A stretch of 64,000 bases of DNA from Scilla litardierei (lineage: Eukaryota > Streptophyta > Magnoliopsida > Asparagales > Asparagaceae). Below are positions 10,144 to 22,146 of this stretch, piece by piece. Where the stretch lies: positions 103,958,037-104,022,036 of the forward strand of contig CM061139.1 of assembly GCA_030789695.1 (NCBI GenBank), read 5' to 3'. Position numbers and translations under genes: made by a program. A model generated the notes under the pieces. The model searched no databases and was not told the DNA's origin. It saw only the letters and a list, made by a program, of their open reading frames with translations. Numbering within the stretch: position 1 is the stretch's first letter; every line of letters begins with the position of its first letter.

Positions 10144-12001
10144 ATGACCATGAATATATCTGATTGTGCTTTTGCTGAAGGTCAGTCTATAGCCCGTCCC
10201 CCTAAGTTTAACAGTGTAGACTTTGCATATTGGAAGGCTAGGATGAAAATCTATTTAGTGTCCGTTGATTATGATGTGTGGGATATTGTTGAAAATGGTT
10301 ATAGTCTACCCACTATTAAAATTGAAGACACTGTTATGATTAAGCCTAAAGACAAGTGGGATTTAGCTGATAAAAAACTTTATACTCTTAATGGTATAGC
10401 TATGAATGCACTTATATGCTCTCTTGATAAATCTGAGTTTAATCGTATCTCACATTGTCTAACTGCGCAGGAAATCTGGCATACTCTGGAGGTGACACAC
10501 GAGGGAACATCGCAAGTGAAGGAATCCAGACTTGCGTTGCTTTGCACAGAATATGAGAGCTTCCGCATGCTACCAACAGAATCAGTTAAAGACATGTTTG
10601 CGAGGTTCACAGACATCGTCTACAAATCCAGTTCCCTCGGTAAGCCATACTCTAGCCATGAACAGGTACGAAAGATCTTAAGGGCGCTGCCAAGCTCGTT
10701 CAGGCCTAAAGTCACCGCTATTCAAGAAGCTAAGGACTTGTCAACAATGAAAGTGGAGGACTTGATAGGCAACCTAATGTCACACGAGCTTGAGTTGTAG
10801 AGTATAGAAGCTAAAGAGAAACCCGAAGAGAAGATCAAAGCTTCCACACTATTAGCTCTTCAAGCTAACGATGACGATCTTGATGAAGAGCAAGCCCTAA
10901 TGGTCAGAAACTTCAGGAGATACATTCAGACTGATCAAGGAAGAGCTGAGATGGGAAAAAGGTTCATTCGTTCTAATAATTCTAATTTTGTTAGAAATTC
11001 CTCTGATCAGAAAGCTATTAATAGAAGCGAATGTTTTAAATGCAGGAAGAAAGGGCACCACATAAAAGATTACCCACAACAACACACAGCTCAAGTTGCA
11101 AAAGGAAAAACGAAAGTGCTGACGTGGGACATGGATAGCGAAGCTGAGGAGGAGGATGAGGAACATGAAGCCCACTCCTGCATGGCATTGATGGCCAAAC
11201 ACAATGAGGTAGAATCTCCCACTAAAGCTGAATTCTTAGAAATCTGTAAAGGAATGCAACATAGAATTGATGAGCTAGAAGCTGATGTGGATGTTATAGG
11301 AATGATAATTTTGATATGCAACAAACTGAGTATGACATGTCTATAGAAATGAAAAATATTAAACAAGAGCTTGTTGCATGCAAATCTACCATTACTATGT
11401 TAGAAAAAGAGAAAGCTAGCTTGTCTGAAAAAACTGATTGTCTTTCATGTCCCTCTTTATTAAAGGATATTAGCATGTATAAGCTAGATAAGATAAAGCT
11501 TGAAACTGAAAATGAATTGCTTTCTGAAAAGATTAACATGCTAAATCTTGAACTTAAAGAAAAAATGAGGGATTCTGAAAAGAAAGAAGAGGAAAACAAG
11601 CAAGCTTTCATTAGTAAATGCACTTTGCTTGTGAATGAAAACGATATCTTGAAATCCAAAGTCGCCACCTTAGAATTGTCATTAAAGAAATTTTCCATAG
11701 GAAAACAAAACTTGGATATCATTCTTGGAATCAATTGTATGGCAATAATAGGCGTGGCCTTGGATTTAGCGCTAAAAATGTTGAAAAGACTAAGTATAAG
11801 AAATTTCACAATGTGCCTTCTATTGCTAAAAATAATTATGCAAATTGTTTTACGTGTGATAGTGTTGGTCACACATCGTATCATTGCAAATATAGGAATT
11901 CCAATATTAAATTCAAACAAATATGGGTTCCTAAATCTTTGTTGACTAACACTAGTGGACCCTGTTGGATTCCAAGGTCACACACGACACCTCTTTTGTA
12001 G
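10144..12001 (+). pseudogene. Copia gag, copy 1, broken
   Basis: Same gene as the copy at 15399, in worse state. The UBN2-like gag domain reads from 10144 to a TAG at 10798-10800, where copy 2 has CAG. Reading then continues to about 11346 through a zinc knuckle whose last cysteine has become tyrosine (CFKCRKKGHHIKDY). The coiled-coil part follows in the -1 frame (from about 11316), as in copy 2. A further single-base loss near 11725 shifts the last part, which carries the second, intact knuckle CFTCDSVGHTSYHC, to yet another frame (to 12001). No functional Gag could be made from this copy without several corrections. Confidence 0.9.
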
Positions 12002-13343
12002 GTGGATGGAAATTTGACGAGGAGCAATAAATTGAATGTCTCGTTATTTTTTAGCTCCTTAGTCAAACGGCGACGCGAAGGTATATCTCATTCTTTGAAC
12101 TTAATGCATACCTTCATAGCTTTTTGTGTGCGTGACTTTTCTTTGTTTGTGTGCTAGTAGTTGCATTGCTATGTGTGCATGATTTTTTTTGTTTGTGTGA
12201 TTGCATCTCATGTTTGCTTTATTACTTCATGCATTAAAAAAACTGAAAAACTGAAAGAAAAATGGTGCTTAAATGTGTACCTTTTCTCTTTGATTCATTA
12301 TTGAAGTATGCACGAATGATTTTCATATCTGTGTAGAAATTGGTGTATTATTTCTTTTGCCACATGCGCATATTCATCTTTCTAAATATTCATGGCATAT
12401 TCAATGAATGAAAATAACTTGATTTTTGCACCACCTACTTCACTTCCACATGTATTATTATTGTTGCACATTTGGAGATATCGTTTATGAAGTATGGAAA
12501 GTGAATGTAGGAGAAAAACTTAACTGAAAATCTAAGGGATTTGATATACCTTACCATGGATAAAAATTGAGGAAAAGAAATTAGTGTTATAAGTATTTTA
12601 AAACAAATGTGAAAAACAAAAGATAATTGCTCCGTATGGAAAATGGATACAATCCGTGGCAACGATATTACCCACGAGTATCCAACATAAGCTTTATGGG
12701 TAAACTTTAGCGTTGGTGTATTTACTCGTCAAGCAATGCCACACCCACATCTAAGAGTCCTTATAGGCTATGTTTTGGGGTGTGGTACCTTGAACTCATT
12801 TTTAATGAGGTGGGAAAAATCAATCCTAGGTGATAAAATGTTATATGGAAAATGTGGATTGGTATTGGTGGACTTTCTAAATGATTCTCCCCATGTGCTT
12901 CAATTTTAATCATTACACGTACACGTTGGTGTTGAAGTCTTAGTTGTTTAATTCCATTGGATTTTGACTTGATTATTCTATGATAGTAAGCATGCAATTG
13001 TTGGTAATGGTTAATAATACTCTCTTTTTTGCATGATATATGGTTTTGACTTCGTGGTATGACTTTTGATGATAACAAAGGGGGAGAAAAATTGGGAAGA
13101 TTTGGTATTCGGTATTTGGTATTATTTGTTTGTGCTTAATGCTCGTGAACATACATGATTATTGGTTCAAGGGGGAGCACAAAAATAGGGGGAGCATGCA
13201 TATTGTTAACTTTGCACATCGGTGTTTGCACATCATTGTATCTTATTGTATGTCACCCACTATCGGCATGCTTTCACACACACTATTTGGAAACTTAATG
13301 CTCAAATCTTATACTGAGTTTGTTATCATCAAAAGGGGGAGAT
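12002..13343 (+). other. Non-coding 3' internal region, copy 1
   Basis: AT-rich, no gene. Pol is absent where it would be expected after gag. Ends in GGGGGAG-containing tracts, the last being the polypurine tract AAAAGGGGGAGAT at 13331-13343. An earlier GGGGGAG occurs at about 13080 and others near 13170-13195. Confidence 0.7.
13331..13343 (+). other. Polypurine tract, copy 1
   Basis: AAAAGGGGGAGAT, directly before LTR 2. The same tract is at 18588-18600 before LTR 3. It primes plus-strand synthesis in LTR elements. Confidence 0.8.
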
Positions 13344-15354
13344 TGTTGGTAGCAACGATCTATGAACATCGTGTTTGATGATAACAAACGTGTGTGAACA
13401 TTTTTGACGTGTTTGTTAAGTGATTTCAGGTGGAAACAACCAAGGAAAACAATATTGACAAAGTTGAAAATCGAAAGAAAAGTACCTAGTCAAAATTGTC
13501 GAGTGCCGCAACATCAAGAGGATTTATCGAATCGAGGAGGCACAACACTTAGTGGACGAGCTTCTCTCATCAACTCTCATTGGAGCAAATAGCAAAGGGG
13601 AGCCAAAGCGAATGCATTGTTTTTTAATTCTCACTCAGTATTTAATAATTCACTTAGCATTGTTTTTGGAGTTTTAATTCTCCACTTACTCTGTTGTTTT
13701 TCTTTTTTCAGGGACATTCATCCAAGTGAAGAAATGCAAGGGCTGGCCTATTAATTGAGAGGTGCCAGGGCAATTTGATTGAGTCCAAGGGCAAGATCGT
13801 AAATAAACCTAGTTTTTTTTTGTTTCATCAAAACCCTACATATATCTAGGGGCCGGCCTATAAAAATCATCCCCAAAAGCAAAACCAAAGGGACAAGGCC
13901 GCATGTTGTATACCCTACAGAGCCGCATCTTTTTAAATCCCCCAAGAGTCGTAATAATCCCTGAGAGAAGATGCAGCCGACATTTTTTTCTCCTTCCAAT
14001 AGAAATCTCCTAGAGCCGCAACTTGAGTTCCCCTGTTGTTTTTTTTGGGAGAGCCGCATATAATTTTTTGGTGAGAAAATCTCGAGAGCACAAGGCCGGC
14101 CTCCCTTGCCAAAATTTCTCAGGAGCCGAAATTTGTTTCAAAGGCCAATTATTTTTTAAAACTCAATTCATTGGATGGGAAGAGCACTACATGAATCAGA
14201 TATTAAGAAAAGGTTAGTGCCCTTTTAAAAGCTAATTAAGAAAGTTAACCTTTGTGATTTCTGGTTGTTTTGCAGGGAGAAGTGGACGGCCAATCAATCA
14301 TCTCCCATCTCAAAGCAGCAAGCTTTCAAGTGACATCCTCTTGCAAGTCGCAACCACGCAACACAAAAAAAGAAACACAGCAGGCCGATTTTTTTGGGGT
14401 TCTCCTCTTAAAAATCACAAAAGGAGTTATTTTTGGTTGCTGCCGAAACAATTTTTTGTGTGCATGTGGGCCGATTTCATTTTGGCAGGCCGATTTCAAT
14501 TTGTTTCCAGTAGCCCAATCACAAGAGCCCCTCTTGTTTGTTCTTCCAATTAGCAACAAAGAGTTGCATGCAATGGGCAGGCAGCAGCTACACTTCATGA
14601 AAATTAAAAGGTAATTAATTGTACTTTGTTTCAATTAAAAAAGCTAATCATTTCTTTGTTTTGTTGCAGGTACGCATGAAATTGGTGGAGTTTGTGTGAA
14701 GCCGAAATCCAATCAAAGGTGCCGCAATCCAAGTACCCAATATCACTTTCAGAGAAGGGGCAAAGCCACAAGTTGCAATCTTTGGGGAGGTGCCACAAGT
14801 TTCAATCTTTGGTGGAAGGCACAAGTCTCATCGAGAAGGGAGCTGAACTATCGAGAAGACATCGAGAGACCACTACTACTTGCCAGACGACTTCTGGCCC
14901 GTTCGTATTGACGAAGACATCGTCGCTGCACAATCTGAGCTTTCTAAACTCAATACTTTATTATTTTGTGTAGCAATTGTGATAGATCTTCGTAGGGGAA
15001 ACTTTACCTACTTGTTACTTTTTGGGGACCTGACGACTTTGGGAGTCGTCACGGAGGGAGAGCAGCTGACTAGATTGAGAGTGTAGAGCACGTGGTGTGC
15101 GTACGAGCTAGGTGAGAGTAGATTTGGGATCTTGACTCATTGTAGATGTACTTGATTACATATCTATCTAGTAGTTGCTTTTGGGGCTGGAGTAGGTTGT
15201 GGGGACGACCGAACCAGGGTATATCTGTGTGTACTTTGTGATTGCATTCTTTTTACCATGTCTGTGCTTATAACTGCGTGTGGTTGTTCGTGGGTTGCAC
15301 GAATACTTTTAATAGCCTATTCACCCCCCTCTAGGCTACGATCCAGATCCAACA
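13344..15354 (+). repeat. LTR 2 (middle) of the three-LTR element
   Basis: 2011 bp. It serves as 3' LTR of copy 1 and 5' LTR of copy 2. It has no target-site duplication around it: polypurine tract on the left, primer site on the right, as expected for the middle LTR of a tandem array. Confidence 0.9.
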
Positions 15355-15356
15355 AG

Positions 15357-15369
15357 TGGTATCAGAGCC
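15357..15369 (+). other. Primer binding site, internal copy 2
   Basis: TGGTATCAGAGCC, a perfect initiator Met-tRNA primer site two bases after LTR 2. Confidence 0.9.
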
Positions 15370-15398
15370 AGTTTAGAGGATCTAGTCTAGATTTTTAG

Positions 15399-16601
15399 AT
15401 GACCAAGAATATATCTGATTGTGCTTTTGCTGAAGGTCAGTCTATAGCCCGTCCCCCTAAGTTTAACGGTGTAGACTTTGCATATTGGAAGGCTAGGATG
15501 AAAATCTATTTAGTGTCTGTTGATTATGATGTGTGGGATATTGTTGAAAATGGTTATAGTCTACCCACTATTAAAATTGAAGACACTGTTATGATTAAGC
15601 CTAAAGACAAGTGGGATTTAGCTGATAAAAAACTTTATACTCTTAATGGTAAAGCTACGAATGCGCTTATATGCTCTCTTGATAAATCTGAGTTTAATCG
15701 TATCTCACATTGTCTAACTGTGCAGGAAATCTGGCATACTCTGGAGGTGACACACGAGGGAATATCGCAAGTGAAGGAATCCAGACTTGCGTTGCTTTGC
15801 ACAGAATATGAGAGCTTCCGCATGCTACCAACAGAATCAGTTAAAGACATGTTTGCGAGGTTCACAGACATCGTCTACAAATCCAGTTCCCTCGGTAAGC
15901 CATACTCTAGCCATGAACATGTACGAAAGATCTTAAGGGCACTGCCAAGCTCGTTCAGGCCTAAAGTCACCGCTATTCAAGAAGCGAAGGACTTGTCAAC
16001 AATGAAAGTGGACGATTTGATAGGCAACCTAATGTCACACGAGCTTGAGTTGCAGAGTATAGACGTTAGAGAGAAACCCGAAGAGAAGACCAAAGCTTCC
16101 ACACTATTAGCTCTTCAAGCTAACGATGACGATCTTGATGAAGAGCAAGCCCTAATGGTCAGAAACTTTAGGAGATACATTCAGACTGATCAAGGAAGAG
16201 CTGAGATGGGAAAAAGGTTCATTCGTTCTAATAATTCTAATTTTGTTAGAAATTCCTCCGATCAAAAAGCTATTAATAGAAGCGAATGTTTTAAATGCAA
16301 GAAGAAAGGGCACCACATAAAAGATTGCCCACAACAACACACAGCTCAAGTTGCAAAAGGAAAAACGAAAGTGCTGACGTGGGACATGGATAGCGAAGCT
16401 GAGGAGGAGGATGAGGAACATGAAGCCCACTCCTGCATGGCATTGATGGCCAAACACAATGAGGTAGAATCTCCCACTAAAGCTGAATTCTTAGAAATCT
16501 GTAAAGGAATGCAACATAGAATTGATGAGCTAGAAGCTGATGTGGATGTTATAGGAATGATAATTTTGATATGCAACAAACTGAGTATGACATGTCTATA
16601 G
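15399..16601 (+). CDS. Copia Gag, copy 2 (first frame)
   Basis: 400 codons from ATG. Residues about 20-220 form the plant Copia gag fold (UBN2 type): RPPKFNGVDFAYWKARMKIY near the start, then EIWHTLEVTHEG, VKESRLALL, MFARFTDIV and LRALPSSFRPKVTAI in the usual order. A Lys/Arg-rich stretch leads to a CCHC zinc knuckle at residues 297-310 (CFKCKKKGHHIKDC), then an acidic block rich in Glu/Asp. The frame then runs out in IGMIILICN. The natural continuation, a coiled-coil part, lies in the -1 frame from about 16560. Gag would build the particle and bind RNA. This is the better preserved of two copies; both share the same shift. Confidence 0.85.
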   Translation: MTKNISDCAFAEGQSIARPPKFNGVDFAYWKARMKIYLVSVDYDVWDIVENGYSLPTIKIEDTVMIKPKDKWDLADKKLYTLNGKATNALICSLDKSEFNRISHCLTVQEIWHTLEVTHEGISQVKESRLALLCTEYESFRMLPTESVKDMFARFTDIVYKSSSLGKPYSSHEHVRKILRALPSSFRPKVTAIQEAKDLSTMKVDDLIGNLMSHELELQSIDVREKPEEKTKASTLLALQANDDDLDEEQALMVRNFRRYIQTDQGRAEMGKRFIRSNNSNFVRNSSDQKAINRSECFKCKKKGHHIKDCPQQHTAQVAKGKTKVLTWDMDSEAEEEDEEHEAHSCMALMAKHNEVESPTKAEFLEICKGMQHRIDELEADVDVIGMIILICNKLSMTCL

Positions 16602-17257
16602 AAATGAAAAATATTAAACAAGAGCTTGTTGCATGCAAATCTACCATTACTATGTTAGAAAAAGAGAAAGCTAGCTTGTCTGAAAAAACTGATTGTCTTT
16701 CATGTCCCTCTTTATTAAAGGATATTAGCATGTGTAAGCTAGATAAGATAAAGCTTGAAACTGAAAATGAATTGCTTTCTGAAAAGATTAACATGCTAAA
16801 TCTTGAACTTAAAGAAAAAATGAGGGATTCTGAAAACAGAGAAGAGGAAAACAAGCAAGCTTTCATTAGTAAATGCACTTTGCTTGTGAATGAAAACGAT
16901 ATCTTGAAATCCAAAGTCGCCACCCTAGAATTGTCATTAAAGAGATTTTCCATAGGAAAACAAAACTTGGATAACATTCTAGGAAATCAATTGTATGGAA
17001 ATAATAGGCGTGGCCTTGGATTTAGCGCTAAAAATGTTGAAAAGACTAAGTATAAGAAATTTCACAATGTGCCTTCTATTGCTAAAAATATTTATGCAAA
17101 GTGTTTTATGTGTGATAGTTTTGGTCACACATCGTATCATTGCAAATATAGGAATTCCAATATTAAATTCAAACAAATATGGGTTCCTAAATCTATGTCG
17201 ACTAACACTAGTGGACCCTGTTGGATTCCAAGGTCACACACGACACCTCTTTTGTAG
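16571..17257 (+). CDS. Copia Gag C-terminal part, copy 2 (-1 frame)
   Basis: 228 codons. Residues about 1-140 are a long heptad-like coiled coil (KNIKQEL, TMLEKEKASL, ELLSEKINMLNLELKEK). A second CCHC knuckle follows at residues 178-191 (CFMCDSFGHTSYHC). The C terminus has KQIWVPK and TNTSGPCWIPRS, the motif that in full Copia polyproteins joins gag to protease; here it stops. The codons upstream of the ATG (reading NDNFD) continue back into the first frame, so this is the other half of one gag rather than a separate gene. A -1 shift of the ribosome or a fixed one-base loss joins them. No canonical slippery heptamer is visible. Confidence 0.75.
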   Translation: MQQTEYDMSIEMKNIKQELVACKSTITMLEKEKASLSEKTDCLSCPSLLKDISMCKLDKIKLETENELLSEKINMLNLELKEKMRDSENREEENKQAFISKCTLLVNENDILKSKVATLELSLKRFSIGKQNLDNILGNQLYGNNRRGLGFSAKNVEKTKYKKFHNVPSIAKNIYAKCFMCDSFGHTSYHCKYRNSNIKFKQIWVPKSMSTNTSGPCWIPRSHTTPLL

Positions 17258-18600
17258 GTGGATGGAAATTTGACGAGGAGCAATAAATTGAATGTCTCGT
17301 TATTTTTTAGCTCCTTAGTCAAACGGCGACGCGAAGGTATATCTCATTCTTTGAACTTAATGCATACCTTCATAGCTTTTTGTGTGCGTGACTTTTCTTT
17401 GTTTGTGTGCTAGTAGTTGCATTGCTATGTGTGCATGATTTTTTTTTGTTTGTGTGATTGCATCTCATGTTTGCTTTATTACTTCATGCATTAAAAAAAC
17501 TGAAAAACTGAAAAAAAAATGGTGCTTAAATGTGTATCTTTTCTCTTTGATTCATTATTGAAGTATGCACGAATGATTTTCATATTTGTGTAGAAATTGG
17601 TGTATTATTTCTTTTGCCACATGCGCATGTTCATCTTTCTAAATATTCATGGCATATTCAATGAATGAAAATAACTTGATTTTTGCACCACCTACTTCAC
17701 TTCCACATGTATTATTATTGTTGCACATTTGGAGATATCGTTTATGAAGTATGAAAAGTGAATGTAGGAGAAAAACTTAACTGAAAATCTAAGGGATTTG
17801 ATATACCTTGCCATGGATAAAAATTGAGCAAAATAAATTAGTGTTATAAGTATTTTAAAACAAATGTGAAAAACAAAAGATAATTGCTCCGTATGGAAAA
17901 TGGATACAATCCGTGGCAACGGTATTACCCACGAGTATCCAACATAAGCTTTATGGGTAAACTTTAGCATTGGTGTATTTACTCGTCAAGCAATGCCACA
18001 CCCACATCTAAGAGTCCTTATAGGCTATGTTTTGGGGTGTGGTACCTTGAACTCATTTTTAATGAGGTGGGAAAAATCAATCCTAGGTGATAGAATGTTA
18101 TATGGAAAATGTGGATTGGTATTGGTGGACTTTCTAAATGATTCTCCCCATGTGCTTCAATTTTAATCATTACACGTACACGTTGGTGTTGAAGTCTTAG
18201 TTGTTTAATTCCATTGGATTTTGACTTGATTATTCTATGATAGTAAGCATGCAATTGTTGGTAATGGTTAATAATACTCTCTTTTTTGTATGATATATGG
18301 TTTTGACTTCGTGGTATGACTTTTGATGATAACAAAGGGGGAGAAAAATTGGGAAGATTTGGTATTCGGTATTTGGTATTATTTGTTTGTGCTTAATGCT
18401 CGTGAACATAAATGATTATTGGTTCAAGCGGGAGCACAAAAATAGGGGGAGCATGCATATTGTTAACTTTGCACATCGGTGTTTGCACATCATTGTATCT
18501 TATTGTATGTCACCCACTATCGTCACGCTTTCACACACACTATTTGGAAACTTAATGCTCAAATCTTATATTGAGTTTGTTATCATCAAAAGGGGGAGAT
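17258..18600 (+). other. Non-coding 3' internal region, copy 2
   Basis: Same as the 12002-13343 stretch: AT-rich, no pol genes, ending in the polypurine tract 18588-18600. Confidence 0.7.
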
Positions 18601-20612
18601 TGTTGGTAGCAACGATCTATGAACGTCGTGTTTGATGATAACAAACGTGTGTGAACGTTTTTGACGTGTTTGTTAAGTGATTTCAGGTGGAAACAACCAA
18701 GGAAAACAATATTGACAAAGTTGAAAATCGAAAGAAAAGTACCTAGTCAAAATTGTCGAGTGCCGCAACATCCAGAGGATTGATCGAATCGAGGAGGCAC
18801 AAAACTTAGTGGACGAGCTTCTCTCATCAACTCTCATTGGAGCAAATAGCAAAGGGGAGCCAAAGCGAATGCATTGTTTTTTAATTCTCACTCAGTATTT
18901 AATAATTCACTTGGCATTGTTTTTGGAGTTTTAATTCTCCACTTACTCTGTTGTTTTTCTTTTTTCAGAGACATTCATCCAAGTGAAGAAATGCAAGGGC
19001 CGGCCTATTAATTGAGAGGTGCCAGGGCAATTTGATTGAGTCCAAGGGCAAGATCGTAAATAAACCTAGTTTTTTTTCTTTCATCAAACCCCTACATATA
19101 TCTAGGGGCCTGCCTATAAAAATCATCCCCAAAAGCAAAACCAAAGGGACAAGGCCGCATGCTGTATACCCTAGAGAGCCACATCTTTTTAAATCCCCCA
19201 AGAGTCGTAATAATCCCTGAGAGAAGAGGCAACCGACATTTTTTTTCTCCTTCCAATAGAAATCTCCTAGATCCGCAACTTGAGTTCCCCTGTTGTTTTT
19301 TTTGGGAGAGCCGCATATAATTTTTTAGTGAGAAAATCTCGAGAGCACAAGGCCGGCCTCCCTTGCCAAAATTTCTCAGCAGCCGAAATTTGTTTCAAAG
19401 GCCAATTATTTTTTAAAACTCAATTCATTGGATGGGAAGAGCACTACATGAATCAGATGTTAAGAAAAGGTTAGTGCCCTTTTAAAAGCTAATTAAGAAA
19501 GTTAACCTTTGTGCTTTCTGGTTGTTTTGCAGGGAGAAGTGGACGGCCAATCAATCATCTCCAATCTCAAAGCAGCAAGCTTTCAAGTGACATCCTCTTG
19601 CAAGTCGCAACCACGCAACACAAAAAAAGAAACACTGCAGGCCGATTTTTTTGGGGTTCTCCTCTTAAAAATTCACCGAAGGAGTTATTTTTGGTTGCTG
19701 CCGAAACAATTTTTTGTGTGCATGTGGGCCGATTTCATTTTGGTAGGCCGATTTCAATTTGTTTCCAGTAGCCCAATCACAAGAGCCCCTCTTGTTTGTT
19801 CTTCCAATTAGCAACAAAGAGTTGCATGCAATGGGCAGGCAGCAGCTACACTTAATAAAAATTAAAAGGTAATTAATTGTACTTTGTTTCAATTAAAAAA
19901 GCTAATCATTTCTTTGTTTGTTGCAGGTACGCATGAAATTGGTGGAGTTTGTGTGAAGCCGAAATCCAATCAAAGGTGCCACAATCCAAGTACCCATTAT
20001 CACTTTCAGAGAAGGGGCAAAGCCGCAAGTTACAATCTTTGGGGAGGTGCCACAAGTTTCAATCTTTGGTGGAAGGCACAAGTCTCATCGAGAAGGGAGC
20101 CGAACTATCGAGAAGACATCGAGAGACCACTACTACTTGCCAGACGACTTCTGGCCCGTTCTTATTGACGAAGACATCGCCGCTGCACAATCTGAGCTTT
20201 CTAAACGCAATAATTTATTATTTTGTGTAGCAATTGTGATAGATCTTCGTAGGGAAAACTTTACCTACTTGTTACTTTTTGGGGACCTGACGACTTTGGG
20301 AGTCGTCACGGAGGGAGAGCATCTGACTAGATTGAGAGTGTAGAGCACGTGGTGTGCGTACGAGCTAGGTGAGAGTAGATTTGGGATCTTGACTCATTGT
20401 AGCTGTACTTGATTACATATCTATCTAGTAGTTGCTTTCGGGGCTGGAGTAGGTCGTGGGGACGACCGAACCAGGGTATATCTGTGCGTACTTTGTGATT
20501 GCATTCTTTTTATCTTGTCTGTGCTTATAACTGAGTGTGGTTGTTCGTGGGTTGCACGAATATTTTTAATAGGCTATTCACCCCCCCTCTAGGCTACGAT
20601 CCAGATCCAACA
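18601..20612 (+). repeat. LTR 3 of the three-LTR element
   Basis: 2012 bp, TGTTGG...CCAACA, followed by GGTAA (20613-20617), which matches the pentamer before LTR 1. Introns-like stretches and TATA box are kept; the GGCCGGCC before the TATA box has become GGCCTGCC. Confidence 0.9.
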
Positions 20613-21158
20613 GGTAAGGGGTATAAGGGTCTTCTCTTATATGTCATGATAATTAGTTATTTCCTAAAATCCTAAATTTCTAAGGAAGACACCTAGCATT
20701 ACACCAAGCTTCATCTTAGATGAGTCATGAGACACATGGCTTTTCATGGATTTTAAGAGAAAATGAATTTAAGAAAATAAAGGAAAAATACAAAAGAGAG
20801 AATATGACATGATTTCATTCTTCTTTCTTTTCTCTTCTCCTTCTCTTTTCTCTCCTTTGGATGGTGCTTGATAGAAGGATGAAAGGAGTATTGGTTAAAG
20901 GAGGAGGTGGTGGTTGATTTGGAAGAGAATGATGGAGTTTTAGATGAATTGAGAGGTAGGAATCATCACTCTTAATGGCATGTTATTATTAGTTGTTGTA
21001 CAAATGAATACAAGTTGTTGTTGATATGCTAACTTAGCTTAAAGTTCCATGTTACCTTTTTATTGTGCATCATGTCCACATTACCATGTTACCCTTATTA
21101 TGATTCCATTTTCAATATGTCATGCTAAACAATCATGTTTCATTATGTGTTTAATTAC
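20613..21158 (+). mobile_element. Continuation of the interrupted LTR that starts at 7176
   Basis: Begins with the second copy of GGTAA. Non-coding, purine-rich and AT-rich. By position it is the rest of the host sequence into which the three-LTR element jumped. It is cut at 21159 by the Tat element. I see no independent marker of its identity. Confidence 0.35.
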
Positions 21159-21900
21159 TGTTAGTGCACTTGTACGGATCATAGTGAAGTTTCCGTGTAC
21201 CCGACACATATGGTGCCAACGACCCGAAACCCGTCGCTCAAAAAGGAATAATACCGAGTCAAGAAAACGGCTCACTTGACTGTTAAGCTCCCGCTGATAC
21301 TCAGGGGGGAAGTTAATGGGACCGAATAAATGGACAGCCGTTATCTCGAATTTTGGAGAAGATCGCGCCCGAATCAATGAGGGACAGTTACATACAATCA
21401 CTAGGTAATAGCCTATAAATACCCGAAAGGACAAAGGTAAAGGGGTTCTAATTCCCAAGGTACGAGATCTAATACATAGGCTCTACTTTTCCAGCTTATA
21501 ATTCTTCCACTAAAGAGCTTGTTACGTCAGATCTGAGACGAACCTCCATGGGTCGATCTCAGCTGCTCCAAGCTCCATCTCTGCCTTAAGTTTCTATACT
21601 AACTTAAGCATTGGAGGGGATTTGGGTCGGGACCCAGATCTGACCCCTTTGATGTTTCTTTGTGGTGTAGATTGACGGGTCTCCATCTCCTGTGAGGGTC
21701 TCTTCCGAGCTTCCCAGCTTCAAATTACCGATGTACAAGCTGCCCGAGTGTCGATCAAGCACCACATCTCAATCAACATCCATCAACTGACCCAGGTACT
21801 ACAAACCTCGGGTCACATCCAACTCGTTAACGAGGCTCCGACTCAGCACGAAGGGTCTATGTCAGCTACTCAATTGTTTTGGTCAATTTTGGCCTTAACA
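21159..21900 (+). repeat. 5' LTR of the Tat element
   Basis: 742 bp with inverted ends TGTTA...TAACA. TATA box TATAAATA at 21414-21421. U5 holds the CTAACTTAAGCATTGGAGGGG-like signature common to Tat LTRs, also seen in the LTR at 62156. ATTAC precedes it (21154-21158); the matching right-hand copy was not found. Confidence 0.8.
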
Positions 21901-21903
21901 GTT

Positions 21904-21917
21904 TGGCGCCGTCTGTG
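21904..21917 (+). other. Primer binding site of the Tat element
   Basis: TGGCGCCGTCTGTG, three bases after the LTR. It is the usual primer site of plant Tat-type elements. Confidence 0.75.
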
Positions 21918-22146
21918 AAAAACACGAGTCGACATCCCATTCAACAAAATATCTCGACCATGTCGATTTGCTCATCAACACCCTTCGATGATGTCTTGGC
22001 ACCTCCGAGCGTCGGCCTCGTCAACATGATAATGGGAAGTCCCCGTAACCGGAGTTGTCAACCTCGTTCCAAAGCTCCTACGCTGGAAGGTTGATGACAA
22101 TATCAGTGGGGTGAAAGCGCCCCAGAGATTCTACACCTCATATCTC

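Larger units (their letters stand above)
8087..20612 (+). mobile_element. Three-LTR gag-only Copia element (TR-GAG type), tandem
   Basis: Order: LTR (8087-10099), internal (10100-13343), LTR (13344-15354), internal (15355-18600), LTR (18601-20612). LTRs begin TGTTGG and end CCAACA. The 5-bp duplication GGTAA flanks only the outer edges (8082-8086 and 20613-20617), so the array behaves as one insertion. Each internal part has an initiator-Met primer site, a gag, about 1.3 kb of non-coding sequence and a polypurine tract. There is no protease, integrase, RT or RNase H. Gag-only plant elements of this kind are known as TR-GAG elements. Unequal crossing-over between LTRs of two copies at the same locus would give this structure and keep the duplication. 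Confidence 0.9.

Noticed and set aside
16557..16575. Canonical -1 programmed frameshift site in gag
   Set aside because: The overlap lacks an X XXY YYZ heptamer, so I report only a shared frame break.
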